From Nocardioides ferulae (lineage in GTDB: Bacteria > Actinomycetota > Actinomycetes > Propionibacteriales > Nocardioidaceae), in contig NZ_QZVR01000015.1 in the NCBI RefSeq assembly GCF_003660455.1, positions 86,874-150,873 on the forward strand: a DNA stretch of 64,000 bases, in the 5' to 3' direction. The translations under genes and the position numbers were made by a program. Shown here one piece after another: positions 28,144 through 39,371 of the stretch. Below the pieces are notes generated by a model that saw nothing but the letters and a program-made list of their open reading frames with translations, was not told where the DNA came from and searched no databases. Each line of letters begins with the position of its first letter. Within the stretch, counting starts at the first letter, position 1.

Positions 28144-29340
28144 TCAGAGCGGCCGCACCAGCAGCGCGGTCCCATGACCGGCCACGCGGGTGAGCACGAG
28201 CGTGGCCGTCTGGTCGCCGCGCAGCTGGAGGCGCTGGCGCAGCTCCTCGGGGACGATGTCGACACCGCGCTTCTTGATGGTCAGCGACCCGATGCCTCGC
28301 GTCAGGAGGGCGGCGCGCAGCGGCTTCTCGCGGTAGGGGAGCTCCTCGAGCACCTCGTAGGCGCGGGCGAACGGGGTCTCCAGCAGGTCGAGGTCGGTGG
28401 TGTCGGTGGTGACGTAGGCGAGGTGCTCGTCGACCAGGCCGCCGTCGACCGCCGCCGCGACCGCGGTGACCAGGCCGGCGCGGATCACCGCGCCGTCGGG
28501 CTCGAGCAGGAACCGTCCCAGCGGCACCACGCCGGCGCCCGGGTCGTCCTCGGCGGTGAGTGTGGCCAGGCCGTGCTCGCCGCGCCGGCCGGCACCGGCG
28601 GCGGGGATCACGGTGGCACGACGGGTGGTGGTGGCCAGCCGGCCCGACCACAGTGCCGCCTCCTTGACCTCGCCGTGGTCGCTGACCCACTCGGCCTCCA
28701 CCCCGGGCGGCACGAGGTCGTGCGGGATGCCGGGGGCTGTCTTCACGCAGGCGTCGCGGGCGAGGAGGCGTTCGACGAACGGCCAGGGCGGGGTCCAGTC
28801 GGCGGCCTCGAAGGTGCGCCCGCGGGGGCTGCGGCGGGCCGGGTCGGCGAACGCGACGTCGAACGGGCTGGTGTCGACCCGGGTCGCGTCGGCGACGGTG
28901 ACCGCGCCGTCGAGCCCCAGTGCGGCGAGGTTGGCCTCGGCGACGGCGACCCGCTCGGGGTCGAGGTCGATGCCGGCGGCGACCAGTCCCGCCTGGGCGA
29001 ACGCGACCAGGTCGCCGCCGATCCCGCAGCCGAGGTCGATGACGCTGGCGGCCTCGAAGGCCTGCAGCCGGGCCGCCCGGTGGGTGGCGACGCGCTGCCG
29101 GGTGGCCTGCTCGAGCCCGTCGGGGGTGAAGTACATCCGGGCGGCCAGGTCGCCGAACTTGGCCACGGCCTTGCGACGCAGCCCGGCCTGGGTGAGGGCC
29201 ACGGCGACCCGCTCCGGCTCGGCGACGCGCCGCAGGGTGGCGTGGGCGCGCAACGGGTCGGCGTCCGCCAGCTCCTCGGCGTCCGCCAGCAGGCGCTGGC
29301 CGTCGTCGGTGAGCAGCCAGCGGAAGGCGTCGAGGTCCAT
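28144..29340 (-). CDS. class I SAM-dependent methyltransferase with THUMP-like domain
   Basis: A 398-residue protein. Residues about 1-90 are helical. The SAM-binding Rossmann fold covers about 95-240, with ASVIDLGCGIGGDLVAFA (motif I), AAGIDLDPERVAVAEAN (motif II) and AFADPARRSPRGR (motif IV). The C-terminal 130 residues match the THUMP-like domain seen in this actinobacterial family (LTRGIGSLTIKKRGVDIVPEELRQRL). The DPARR motif and the family suggest RNA methylation, but the target is unknown. It lies back to back with groES, sharing the intergenic region with the CIRCE sites. Confidence 0.88.
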   Translation of the reverse strand: MDLDAFRWLLTDDGQRLLADAEELADADPLRAHATLRRVAEPERVAVALTQAGLRRKAVAKFGDLAARMYFTPDGLEQATRQRVATHRAARLQAFEAASVIDLGCGIGGDLVAFAQAGLVAAGIDLDPERVAVAEANLAALGLDGAVTVADATRVDTSPFDVAFADPARRSPRGRTFEAADWTPPWPFVERLLARDACVKTAPGIPHDLVPPGVEAEWVSDHGEVKEAALWSGRLATTTRRATVIPAAGAGRRGEHGLATLTAEDDPGAGVVPLGRFLLEPDGAVIRAGLVTAVAAAVDGGLVDEHLAYVTTDTTDLDLLETPFARAYEVLEELPYREKPLRAALLTRGIGSLTIKKRGVDIVPEELRQRLQLRGDQTATLVLTRVAGHGTALLVRPL

Positions 29341-29384
29341 CCGTCGATCCTGTCAGGTCGCCCGCGGGGTGAGAGGGGCCCCCG

Positions 29385-29411
29385 CTGGCACTCCGACGAG
29401 GGGAGTGCTAG
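29385..29411. promoter_or_regulatory. CIRCE operator 1 (HrcA site)
   Basis: CTGGCACTC-N9-GAGTGCTAG, one mismatch from perfect symmetry. This is the classic HrcA repressor site that controls groESL in many Gram-positive bacteria. Confidence 0.9.
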
Positions 29412-29419
29412 TTTCGTCG

Positions 29420-29446
29420 TTGGCACTCTCGGTAGGAGTGTGCCAA
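29420..29446. promoter_or_regulatory. CIRCE operator 2 (HrcA site)
   Basis: TTGGCACTC-N9-GTGTGCCAA, also one mismatch from symmetry, 8 bp after the first site and about 100 bp before groES. hrcA itself is not in this window. Confidence 0.85.
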
Positions 29447-29549
29447 CGCACGCGCTGCGACGTACGACCCCCGCGACGGCGTACCGAACACGCAGGCGTC
29501 ACCACCGACGACTACCAACAGACGTATTCAGAAAGTGGAGGTCGACACC

Positions 29550-29846
29550 GTGTCGGTCAACATCAAGCCCCTCGAGGACCGCATCGTCGTCAAGCCGCTC
29601 GACGCCGAGCAGACCACGGCCTCCGGCCTGGTCATCCCGGACACCGCCAAGGAGAAGCCCCAGGAGGGTGAGGTCGTGGCCGTCGGCCCCGGCCGCTTCA
29701 ACGAGGACGGCGACGAGCGCATCCCCATGGACATCTCCGTGGGCGACAAGGTCATCTACAGCAAGTACGGCGGCACCGAGGTGAAGTACTCCGGCGAGGA
29801 GTTCCTCATCCTCTCGGCGCGCGACGTCCTCGCGATCGTTTCCTGA
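29550..29846 (+). CDS. groES: co-chaperonin GroES
   Basis: A 98-residue Hsp10 that caps the GroEL ring. [37 protein letters not shown] is the family core; the mobile loop is TTASGLVI and the C-terminal [13 protein letters not shown] is typical. GTG 29550 is preferred to the upstream in-frame ATG, because GGAGG lies 8 nt before it and the protein then begins [11 protein letters not shown] like its relatives. groEL follows 88 nt downstream; expression is expected to be heat-inducible through the two CIRCE sites. Confidence 0.97.
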   Translation: MSVNIKPLEDRIVVKPLDAEQTTASGLVIPDTAKEKPQEGEVVAVGPGRFNEDGDERIPMDISVGDKVIYSKYGGTEVKYSGEEFLILSARDVLAIVS

Positions 29847-29925
29847 TTTCCCCGGGTCGTCCGCCTGCGGCTTGCCTCGTGCATGCCGTGGGCGGGCGGC
29901 CCGAACTCGTTGCTGGACCCGCTGA

Positions 29926-31563
<1,638 letters not shown>

Positions 31564-31571
31564 CACAACCC

Positions 31572-31675
31572 GCTGACCTGCCACTCGTGGTGGGCCAGCA
31601 GAGCTCGACCCGTCACTTCTGTCACCAGTTGTGGCGGGTCGAGCGCATTTCACCGACCATGAGTGGCAGGTCAGC
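31572..31675. repeat. nested inverted repeat behind groEL, related to the 32-bp repeat
   Basis: The 20-base outer arms 31572-31591 and 31656-31675 are inverse copies with one mismatch, carrying CTGACCTGCCACTCGTGGT on the left. Inner arms CTCGACCCGTCAC (31604-31616) and GTGGCGGGTCGAG (31631-31643) pair with one mismatch. The element starts 9 nt after the groEL stop, so it may also terminate groESL. The same core makes up the tandem repeat at 27395-27584. Confidence 0.8.
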
Positions 31676-31756
31676 GAGGACCCATCACCCACCGATCGGG
31701 TGCACGACGATGGAGGTTGATCGACCGATCCCGGATCGACCCGGGAACCACGAGGC

Positions 31757-33316
31757 TCAGCAGTCGGGGAGCGGGGCGGGACGCTCCACTCCGCGCAGCA
31801 GGAACAGCCGGCGGCCATCGCCGCAGACGGCGCCGTGCTCGACGTACCGCTCCTCGACGGTGCGCTCGAGCGGTGGGCCGACGGCTGGGTTCCACGAGGA
31901 GAACGGCACCCACTCGACGAGCCAGGTCGGGGCGTCGGGGCCGGACAGCAGTGCCCGCAGCTCGGCGCGGTCCGGGTCGAGCGTGCGCATCGGCAGGCTC
32001 CACAGGAAGCGGTACGGCGAGGGCATGCCGGTCTCGAGCTGCAGGTCCGGCCGGCCGCCGTAGACGACGAGGGTGTCGCCGGGCCGGGCCGAGTCCGCGA
32101 GCGCGGAGCCGCTGGCGACCTCGTCCAGCTCCTGCTGCCCGGTGGCGTTCCAGCCGACCCAGACGACCAGCGAGACCACGGCCGAGCCGGCGGTCGCGAG
32201 CACCAGGCCGCGAGCCCACTTCCCGACCGCGGAGGGCCGCGGGCTCAGCAGCGCCACGGCCAGCACCGCCCCGGGCACCAGCGGGAAGAGGTAGTCGCGC
32301 CAGAAACTGCCGCCGCCGGCCACCCCGGCCAGGTCGACCGTGATCATCGCCAGCGCGGCGGCGGTGACCGGGGCGGCCGCCCGCCAGGCCCGGCGTACGC
32401 CGAGCAGGAGCGCGGCCAGCAGTGGAGCCAGCCCGGTGCCCACGGCGACCAGGAGCAGCAGCAGCGCCCGCCGGGCGGGAGCGTCCATGCTCTCGGAGGT
32501 GAGCACGGAAGAGGCCTCGGAGCGGAAGCCGACGACGGTGTACCAGAGCGTGTCGAGGTGCACGCCCGCTCCGACCGCCCAGGCGACGGTGGCCAGCACC
32601 GGCACCAGGGCGCCGGCGGCCAGGGCGGCCAGCAGCCCGACCAGCCGCCGACCCGTCGACCGTTCACGCCCACCCGGCGTGTCTGCGGGAATCGGTGACG
32701 GGTCGGCGAACGGGGCGGCGAGGAGCAGGACGCCGGCGAACACCAGGCCGCCGACCAGGTTCTGCTTCAGGCCCACCGCGAGCGCGCCCAGCACCCCGGC
32801 GAGCGCGGCGTGCAGGGACGCGGTGAGCAGCGAGGTGGACGACGCGCGCAGGGCCAGCAGGGCCGCGAGCACCGCGCCCAGCACCAGGGGCAGCGCCAGC
32901 ACCTCTCCCTTCACCGCGACGACGTTGAGCTGGGGCGTGACGAGGAGGGCGCCGGTGGCCAGCGTGGCCCAGCCCACCGCCGCACGGCCCCCGACCAGGG
33001 CGGCCACCCGGGCGGCGAGCAGCACGGTGAGCCCGCACCCCAGCGCACCCACGACCCGCAGCGTCATCGGCCCCGCGAGCGCGTCGGCCGCGGCGACCAC
33101 GGCCACCAGGCTCGGTGGGCGGTCGACGAAGTAGGGGCCGTAGAGGGTCTCCGCGCCCGGCTCCCAGGCCCGGGCGACCAGCAGGAAGCCCGCCTCGTCC
33201 GCGCGCAGGGGCCGGGCCAGCCCCACCAGCCGGATCAGCACGACCGACACGGCGACCACCGGCGGCAGGTGCCGCCACCCCACCCAGGCGGGGGCCTGGA
33301 GGAGACGGCGGTGCAT
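31757..33316 (-). CDS. GT39-like polytopic membrane glycosyltransferase
   Basis: A 519-residue protein with about ten hydrophobic helices. Near the N-terminus, RADEAGFLLVARAW has the acidic pair of GT-C glycosyltransferases, and YFVDRPPSLVAV matches their conserved proline-containing loop. The last 140 residues are extracytoplasmic (DTLVVYGGRPDLQLETGMPSPYRF). GT-C enzymes move sugars from polyprenyl phosphates to proteins or lipids outside the membrane. Donor and acceptor are unknown. It converges with groEL; the repeat element lies between them. Confidence 0.82.
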   Translation of the reverse strand: MHRRLLQAPAWVGWRHLPPVVAVSVVLIRLVGLARPLRADEAGFLLVARAWEPGAETLYGPYFVDRPPSLVAVVAAADALAGPMTLRVVGALGCGLTVLLAARVAALVGGRAAVGWATLATGALLVTPQLNVVAVKGEVLALPLVLGAVLAALLALRASSTSLLTASLHAALAGVLGALAVGLKQNLVGGLVFAGVLLLAAPFADPSPIPADTPGGRERSTGRRLVGLLAALAAGALVPVLATVAWAVGAGVHLDTLWYTVVGFRSEASSVLTSESMDAPARRALLLLLVAVGTGLAPLLAALLLGVRRAWRAAAPVTAAALAMITVDLAGVAGGGSFWRDYLFPLVPGAVLAVALLSPRPSAVGKWARGLVLATAGSAVVSLVVWVGWNATGQQELDEVASGSALADSARPGDTLVVYGGRPDLQLETGMPSPYRFLWSLPMRTLDPDRAELRALLSGPDAPTWLVEWVPFSSWNPAVGPPLERTVEERYVEHGAVCGDGRRLFLLRGVERPAPLPDC

Positions 33317-33483
33317 GCCTCCAGCATGGCGGACGGCGTCCGCGCGGCGCTCGCGGGTTTGTCGGTGCCTCGGACATGCCCCGGAAACACCGGTGACCAG
33401 GTTGCGAAATCCGGTGCACGCACAGTGGCCTCGAGCCGGTCACCCCGGCCACCACCACCGACCCCCACACCCAAGGAGGCGCC

Positions 33484-34395
33484 ATGCTCTGGAGAGTCCG
33501 CACCACCCTTCCCGACCGACCCGGCGCACTCGCCGGCCTGGCGCACGACTGCGGCGTCGCGGGCGTCAACATCCTCGGCCTGCAGATCTTCCCCGGCATC
33601 GAGGCGGTCACCGACGAGCTGGTGCTGCGCACCCCTGACGACTGGGGGGTCGACCGGCTGACCGAGCTGGTCCAGGGCGCCGGCGGCCACACCGTGGTGG
33701 CCGCCCCCTGCACGGAGGCGGCGCTGACCGACCAGCCGGCCCGCTACGTGCGGGCCGCCCGGTCGATCCTGGCCCAGCCCGCGTCGTTCCCCGAGGTGGT
33801 GGCTCAGCTCTTCGACGCCGAGGCGGACCCGCCCGGCGGCACCGAGACCCTCGACGTGATGGAGATGACCGTCGGTGACGTCGTCGTGCAGGTGCACCGG
33901 AAGGCACCGTTCACCGCGACCGAGCACGCCCGCGGCGCGGCCATCGCCGACCTGGTCGGCGACGTGCTCGGCCGCAGCCACCCGGCGTACGCCGTGGCGC
34001 CAGGGTTGCCAGGGCCGTCGGGCAGGCGGATGGGCGGCGGCACCACGGTCTCCCTGGTCCGCGACGGCGACACGGTCTCCGCCGTGGCCGACGAGACAGT
34101 GGTGGGGGTGGCCGTGGTGCGCGCGCCGGCGCCCGACGAGCCTGCGGCGCGGCCGGTGACGCTGCGGGTCGACCCCGGGTGGCAGCGACGCGGGATCGGC
34201 ACCCGGCTGCTCCTCGAGGGGGCCCGGCTCGCGCACGACCTCGGCGCCGGGGAGATCGTGTTGACCACCCGCGCCGACAACCAGGCCGCGCTGCCGATGG
34301 TGCTCGCCACCGGACTGCGCGGCCGGATCCGGATGGCCGCCGACATGCTCACGGTGCGGGTGCCCGTGCGCGACCTGCGGCCGGTGTCGGCCTGA
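33484..34395 (+). CDS. ACT domain - GNAT acetyltransferase fusion
   Basis: A 303-residue protein. Residues about 1-75 are an ACT-type small-ligand domain (LWRVRTTLPDRPGALAGLAHDCGVAGVNILGLQIFPG). After a linker, about 165-300 is a GNAT domain with VDPGWQRRGIGTRLLLEGARLAHDLGAGEIVLTTRADNQAALPMV. ACT domains bind amino acids, so the acetyltransferase may be gated by one. It ends 21 nt before guaB, but guaB has its own promoter. AAGGAGG lies 4 nt before the ATG. Confidence 0.85.
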   Translation: MLWRVRTTLPDRPGALAGLAHDCGVAGVNILGLQIFPGIEAVTDELVLRTPDDWGVDRLTELVQGAGGHTVVAAPCTEAALTDQPARYVRAARSILAQPASFPEVVAQLFDAEADPPGGTETLDVMEMTVGDVVVQVHRKAPFTATEHARGAAIADLVGDVLGRSHPAYAVAPGLPGPSGRRMGGGTTVSLVRDGDTVSAVADETVVGVAVVRAPAPDEPAARPVTLRVDPGWQRRGIGTRLLLEGARLAHDLGAGEIVLTTRADNQAALPMVLATGLRGRIRMAADMLTVRVPVRDLRPVSA

Positions 34396-35919
<1,524 letters not shown>

Positions 35920-35942
35920 GCAGGGTTGAGCCAGGCCGGCCG

Positions 35943-35956
35943 AGGCGCGAGCGCCT
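35943..35956 (+). terminator. short hairpin after guaB
   Basis: AGGCGC-GA-GCGCCT forms a 6-bp stem, extended by GGCC on both sides after small mismatches. It sits in the 93-base gap between guaB and guaB3 and may reduce read-through. Confidence 0.35.
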
Positions 35957-36000
35957 GTCGGGCCGACGGGCGCACCGGCGGAGCCGTCCGGGGCCACGGA

Positions 36001-36006
36001 TAGGCT
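36001..36006 (+). promoter_or_regulatory. -10 element of guaB3, leaderless geometry
   Basis: TAGGCT, then 6 nt, then the GTG of guaB3. It has the same hexamer as the one before the guaA leader ORFs. Confidence 0.55.
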
Positions 36007-36012
36007 GCTCCG

Positions 36013-37119
36013 GTGACCGACATCGAGATCGGCCGTGCCAAGCGCGGCCGCCGCGCCTACTCCTTCGACGACATCGCGATCGTGCCCTCCCGGCGCACCC
36101 GCGACCCCGAGGAGGTCAGCACCGACTGGCAGATCGACGCCTACCGGTTCGAGATCCCGGTGCTGGCCGCGCCGATGGACTCGGTGATGTCGCCGGCGAC
36201 CGCGATCGCCTTCGGCCGCTTCGGTGGGCTGGGGGTGCTGAACCTCGAGGGCCTGTGGACCCGCTACGAGGACCCCTCCTTGCTGCTCGAGGAGGTCGCG
36301 CAGCTGCACGGCGACGAGGCGACCCGCCGGATGCAGCAGATCTACACCGAGCCGGTGAAGGCCGAGCTGATCGCCGAGCGGCTGCGCGAGGTGCGCGAGG
36401 CCGGGGTGACCGTCGCCGGCGCGCTCTCACCCCAGCGCACCAAGGAGTTCGCGAAGACCGTGGTCGACGCCGGTGTCGACATGTTCGTCATCCGCGGCAC
36501 CACCGTCTCCGCCGAGCACGTCTCCTCGCAGGCCGAGCCGTTGAACCTCAAGGAGTTCATCTACGAGCTCGACGTGCCGGTGATCGTGGGCGGCTGCGCC
36601 ACCCACCAGGCCGCCCTCCACCTGATGCGCACCGGCGCGGCCGGCGTCCTGGTCGGGTTCGGCGGCGGCGCCGCCCACACCACCCGCACCGTGCTGGGCG
36701 TGGCGGTCCCGATGGCCTCCGCCGTGGCCGACGTCGCGGCGGCGCGCCGCGACTACCTCGACGAGTCCGGCGGCCGCTACGTGCACGTGATCGCCGACGG
36801 GTCGATCGGCATGTCCGGCGACCTGGCCAAGGCGATCGCCTGCGGGGCCGACGCGGCGATGGTCGGCTCCCCGTTCGCCCGGGCCACCGACGCCCCCGGC
36901 CGCGGCTTCCACTGGGGGGCCGAGGCGCACCACTCGCAGCTGCCGCGCGGCCAGCGGGTCGAGTTCGACACCGTCGGCACCCTCGAGGAGATCCTGTTCG
37001 GGCCGTCGCGGGTCGCCGACGGCACGATGAACCTGATCGGGGCCCTGAAGCGCTCGATGGCCACCACCGGCTACACCGAGCTGAAGGAGTTCCAGCGCGT
37101 GGAGGTCGTGGTCGGGTGA
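36013..37119 (+). CDS. guaB3: GuaB3 family IMP dehydrogenase-related protein
   Basis: A 368-residue IMPDH/GMPR-barrel protein without CBS domains. RAYSFDDIAIVPSRRTRDPEEVSTDW, the barrel strands, HVIADGSIGMSGDLAKAIACGADAAMVGSPFA and a FHWGAEAHHSQLPRG flap-like segment match GuaB3. The position after guaB is conserved in actinobacteria. The catalytic-cysteine loop of true IMPDH (GSICTT) is not present in that form, so the reaction is uncertain; it has been proposed to be GMP reductase-like. It overlaps the next gene by GTGA. Confidence 0.92.
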   Translation: MTDIEIGRAKRGRRAYSFDDIAIVPSRRTRDPEEVSTDWQIDAYRFEIPVLAAPMDSVMSPATAIAFGRFGGLGVLNLEGLWTRYEDPSLLLEEVAQLHGDEATRRMQQIYTEPVKAELIAERLREVREAGVTVAGALSPQRTKEFAKTVVDAGVDMFVIRGTTVSAEHVSSQAEPLNLKEFIYELDVPVIVGGCATHQAALHLMRTGAAGVLVGFGGGAAHTTRTVLGVAVPMASAVADVAAARRDYLDESGGRYVHVIADGSIGMSGDLAKAIACGADAAMVGSPFARATDAPGRGFHWGAEAHHSQLPRGQRVEFDTVGTLEEILFGPSRVADGTMNLIGALKRSMATTGYTELKEFQRVEVVVG

Positions 37120-37904
37120 GGGTCGCGGCCGGGCAGGCGGTCGCCGTCAGCGGCGACCTCGAGGCGAACGTCCGCACGGCCGCACGGCTCACCCGGCTCG
37201 CCGCCACCCAGGACGTCCGGGTCCTCGTGCTGCCCGAGGCGTTCCTGACCGGCTACGACGTCGCCGCGTTCGACGGCCCGCTGCCGGACGCCGCGGAGCT
37301 CGACGCCGCGTGGTTGGACCCGCTCCGCGAGGAGGCCGCGGCCGGCGTCACGGTCGTCGTCGGCACCGCCCTGACCCGCGACTCTGAGCGCCGCCTGTCG
37401 CAGATCGTGGTCCGGCCCGGCGGCGCCGCGCTCGCGCCGTACGACAAGCAGCACCTCGACGGCCTCGAACGCACCTTCTTCGGCGTCGGCGACCACGGCA
37501 CCTCGATCACCGTCGACGGCCTCGACCTCGGCCTGTCGATCTGCTACGACGGCTGCTTCCCCGAGCACGCCCAGGCCGCGGCCCGCGACGGGGCCGTCGG
37601 CTACCTGTGCTCCGCGGCGTACTTCCCCGGCGGCGCCCACCGCCGCGACCTCTACTACGCCGCCCGCGCCGTCGAGAACGGCATGTACGTCGTGCTGTCC
37701 GGGCTCACCGGCCGCTGCGGGGCGTTCGAGTTCATCGGCGGATCGGCCGTCTTCGACCCCGAGGGCCGCCCGATCGCCCGGCTCGGCGAGGAGGAGGGGC
37801 TCGCCATCGCCGACCTCGACCCGGAGGTGGTCGCGCAGACCCGGGCCACGCACACCATGATCAGCGACCACCGCGCCTCGCTCGGGCCACGGGTGCGGGC
37901 CTGA
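37116..37904 (+). CDS. carbon-nitrogen hydrolase (nitrilase superfamily)
   Basis: A 262-residue nitrilase-fold enzyme with the full catalytic triad: Glu in LVLPEAFLTGYD, Lys in APYDKQHL and Cys in LSICYDGCFPEHAQ. Such enzymes hydrolyse amides or omega-amides; single-domain members include omega-amidase and carbamoyl-putrescine amidase. The substrate is not determined by these motifs. GTG 37116 overlaps guaB3 by four bases, so it is translationally coupled, though a link to purines is not obvious. The frame is open far upstream but only antiparallel to coding sense of guaB/guaB3, hence the start chosen. Confidence 0.92.
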   Translation: MRVAAGQAVAVSGDLEANVRTAARLTRLAATQDVRVLVLPEAFLTGYDVAAFDGPLPDAAELDAAWLDPLREEAAAGVTVVVGTALTRDSERRLSQIVVRPGGAALAPYDKQHLDGLERTFFGVGDHGTSITVDGLDLGLSICYDGCFPEHAQAAARDGAVGYLCSAAYFPGGAHRRDLYYAARAVENGMYVVLSGLTGRCGAFEFIGGSAVFDPEGRPIARLGEEEGLAIADLDPEVVAQTRATHTMISDHRASLGPRVRA

Positions 37905-37955
37905 CGCGGCCCAGGCCGGACTCCGCACGGGCTGCACGTCGGCCGCATGGCCGGG

Positions 37956-39206
37956 TCAGCGCTCGACCAGGCCGGGGGTGCGGCCGAGGCCGTGCACGGC
38001 GGCGGCGATGTCGCGGCGGGCGGCCAGCAGCCCGGGGTCGCCGGGCGTCCGCTCGAGGGCGGCGACCACGCGGCGCACCCGCAGCGGCCCGGCGCTGGGC
38101 CAGTGCCCCCAGCTGATCGGCAGGTACGCCGCCTCGCTCACCGCGAACCCGCCGCCCGGCCGCTCGGTGAAGGTGAACTCCACCGCGATGCCCTGGTAGG
38201 TCGCCGGCCGGGTCGCCTCCTGCTGGGCGACCATGTTGCCCATCCCGTAGGCCACCCAGGTGCCGTTGACCTTCGTCACCGGCTGCACCACGTGGGCGTG
38301 CTCGCCGACCACCAGGTCGACGTCGGGGGAGCGGGTCAGCCGGTCGACGAGCGCGACCTGGTCGGCGTTGGGGAGGTGGTCGTACTCCGTGCCGCCGTGC
38401 AGTGCCACCACCACGACGTCCGCCCCGGCGTCGCGGGCCGCACGCGCCTGGGCGAGCAGGTTCTCGGCGTCCCACAGCGACACCGACCACTCCCGGCCCT
38501 CCGGCAGCGGGAAGCCGTTGAGGCCGTAGGTGCCGGCGACCAGTCCGACCCGCACCCCGTCGTCGGTGGTCAGCACGACCGGCCGGCGCCGCTCGGCGGC
38601 GCTGCGGAACGTGCCGACCGGCCGCACCCCCGCGGCGTCGAGCAGGTCCGCGGTGCGCACGAGTCCGTCGTACCCCTGGTCGAGGCTGTGGTTGGAGGTG
38701 GTCACACAGGCGTCCCAGCCGAAGTCGCCGAGCCAGCCGGCGATCGCCGGGGGAGCGGCGAACACCGGATAGCTCTGGTACGCCGCGCCGGGGGCGGCGA
38801 ACGGCACCTCCTCGTGGCAGACGGCGAGGTCCGCCGCGCGCACCGGGCCGCGGAGATCGGCGAACATCGGGTCGAGGTCCAGGCCGCTCGCACCGGCCGC
38901 CGCGGCGTCGGCCTCGGCGCTGAGCCACACCGTGTCGTGCCAGAGCAGGTCGCCACCGAACAGCAGCGATGCCTCGCGTGGCGCGGGATCCTCCGGGGCG
39001 GGCCCGTCGCCTCTCGGCCGGGACGCCGGGGCAGCCGGGGCGGCCGGGGCCGTGGCGGCCGGATCGTCGACGGACGCGTCGGCGAGGGGATCGTCGCCGT
39101 CGCAGCCGGTGAGCAGGCCGAGGACCGAGCCCGCCGCCACCAGCAGCGTCGACGCGGCGGCCGAAGCTCGCCGGCGGGCGCTGCCGGTCCGCGTGGTCGC
39201 GGTCAT
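37956..39206 (-). CDS. CapA family lipoprotein (poly-gamma-glutamate synthesis-type)
   Basis: A 416-residue exported protein. ATG 39206 has GGAGGCGACGGAG before it and yields a signal peptide ending in the lipobox LLTGC at about residue 34, so it should be lipid-anchored. After a low-complexity Pro/Ala spacer, the CapA metallophosphatase-like domain begins: LLFGGDLLWHD, AVCHEEVPF, ACVTTSNHSLDQGYDGL, ALHGGTEYDHLPN and LVVGEHAHVVQPV. CapA-like proteins are linked to surface polymer assembly, but no capB/capC neighbours are here, so the role is open. Confidence 0.88.
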   Translation of the reverse strand: MTATTRTGSARRRASAAASTLLVAAGSVLGLLTGCDGDDPLADASVDDPAATAPAAPAAPASRPRGDGPAPEDPAPREASLLFGGDLLWHDTVWLSAEADAAAAGASGLDLDPMFADLRGPVRAADLAVCHEEVPFAAPGAAYQSYPVFAAPPAIAGWLGDFGWDACVTTSNHSLDQGYDGLVRTADLLDAAGVRPVGTFRSAAERRRPVVLTTDDGVRVGLVAGTYGLNGFPLPEGREWSVSLWDAENLLAQARAARDAGADVVVVALHGGTEYDHLPNADQVALVDRLTRSPDVDLVVGEHAHVVQPVTKVNGTWVAYGMGNMVAQQEATRPATYQGIAVEFTFTERPGGGFAVSEAAYLPISWGHWPSAGPLRVRRVVAALERTPGDPGLLAARRDIAAAVHGLGRTPGLVER

Positions 39207-39371
39207 CTCCGTCGCCTCCCTCACCGCCGGTCCTGGCCGAGGCGCGTGGCCTCTGCGCAAGGGTGACGCCGGGCGCGGCCTCGAAGTTGCCGGATCGGGC
39301 CGACTGTCGGCAGCGACACACGCCAAGGCCGATCAGGCCCGCGCCGCCCGCCGGCCTGGGAGACTGGCGGC

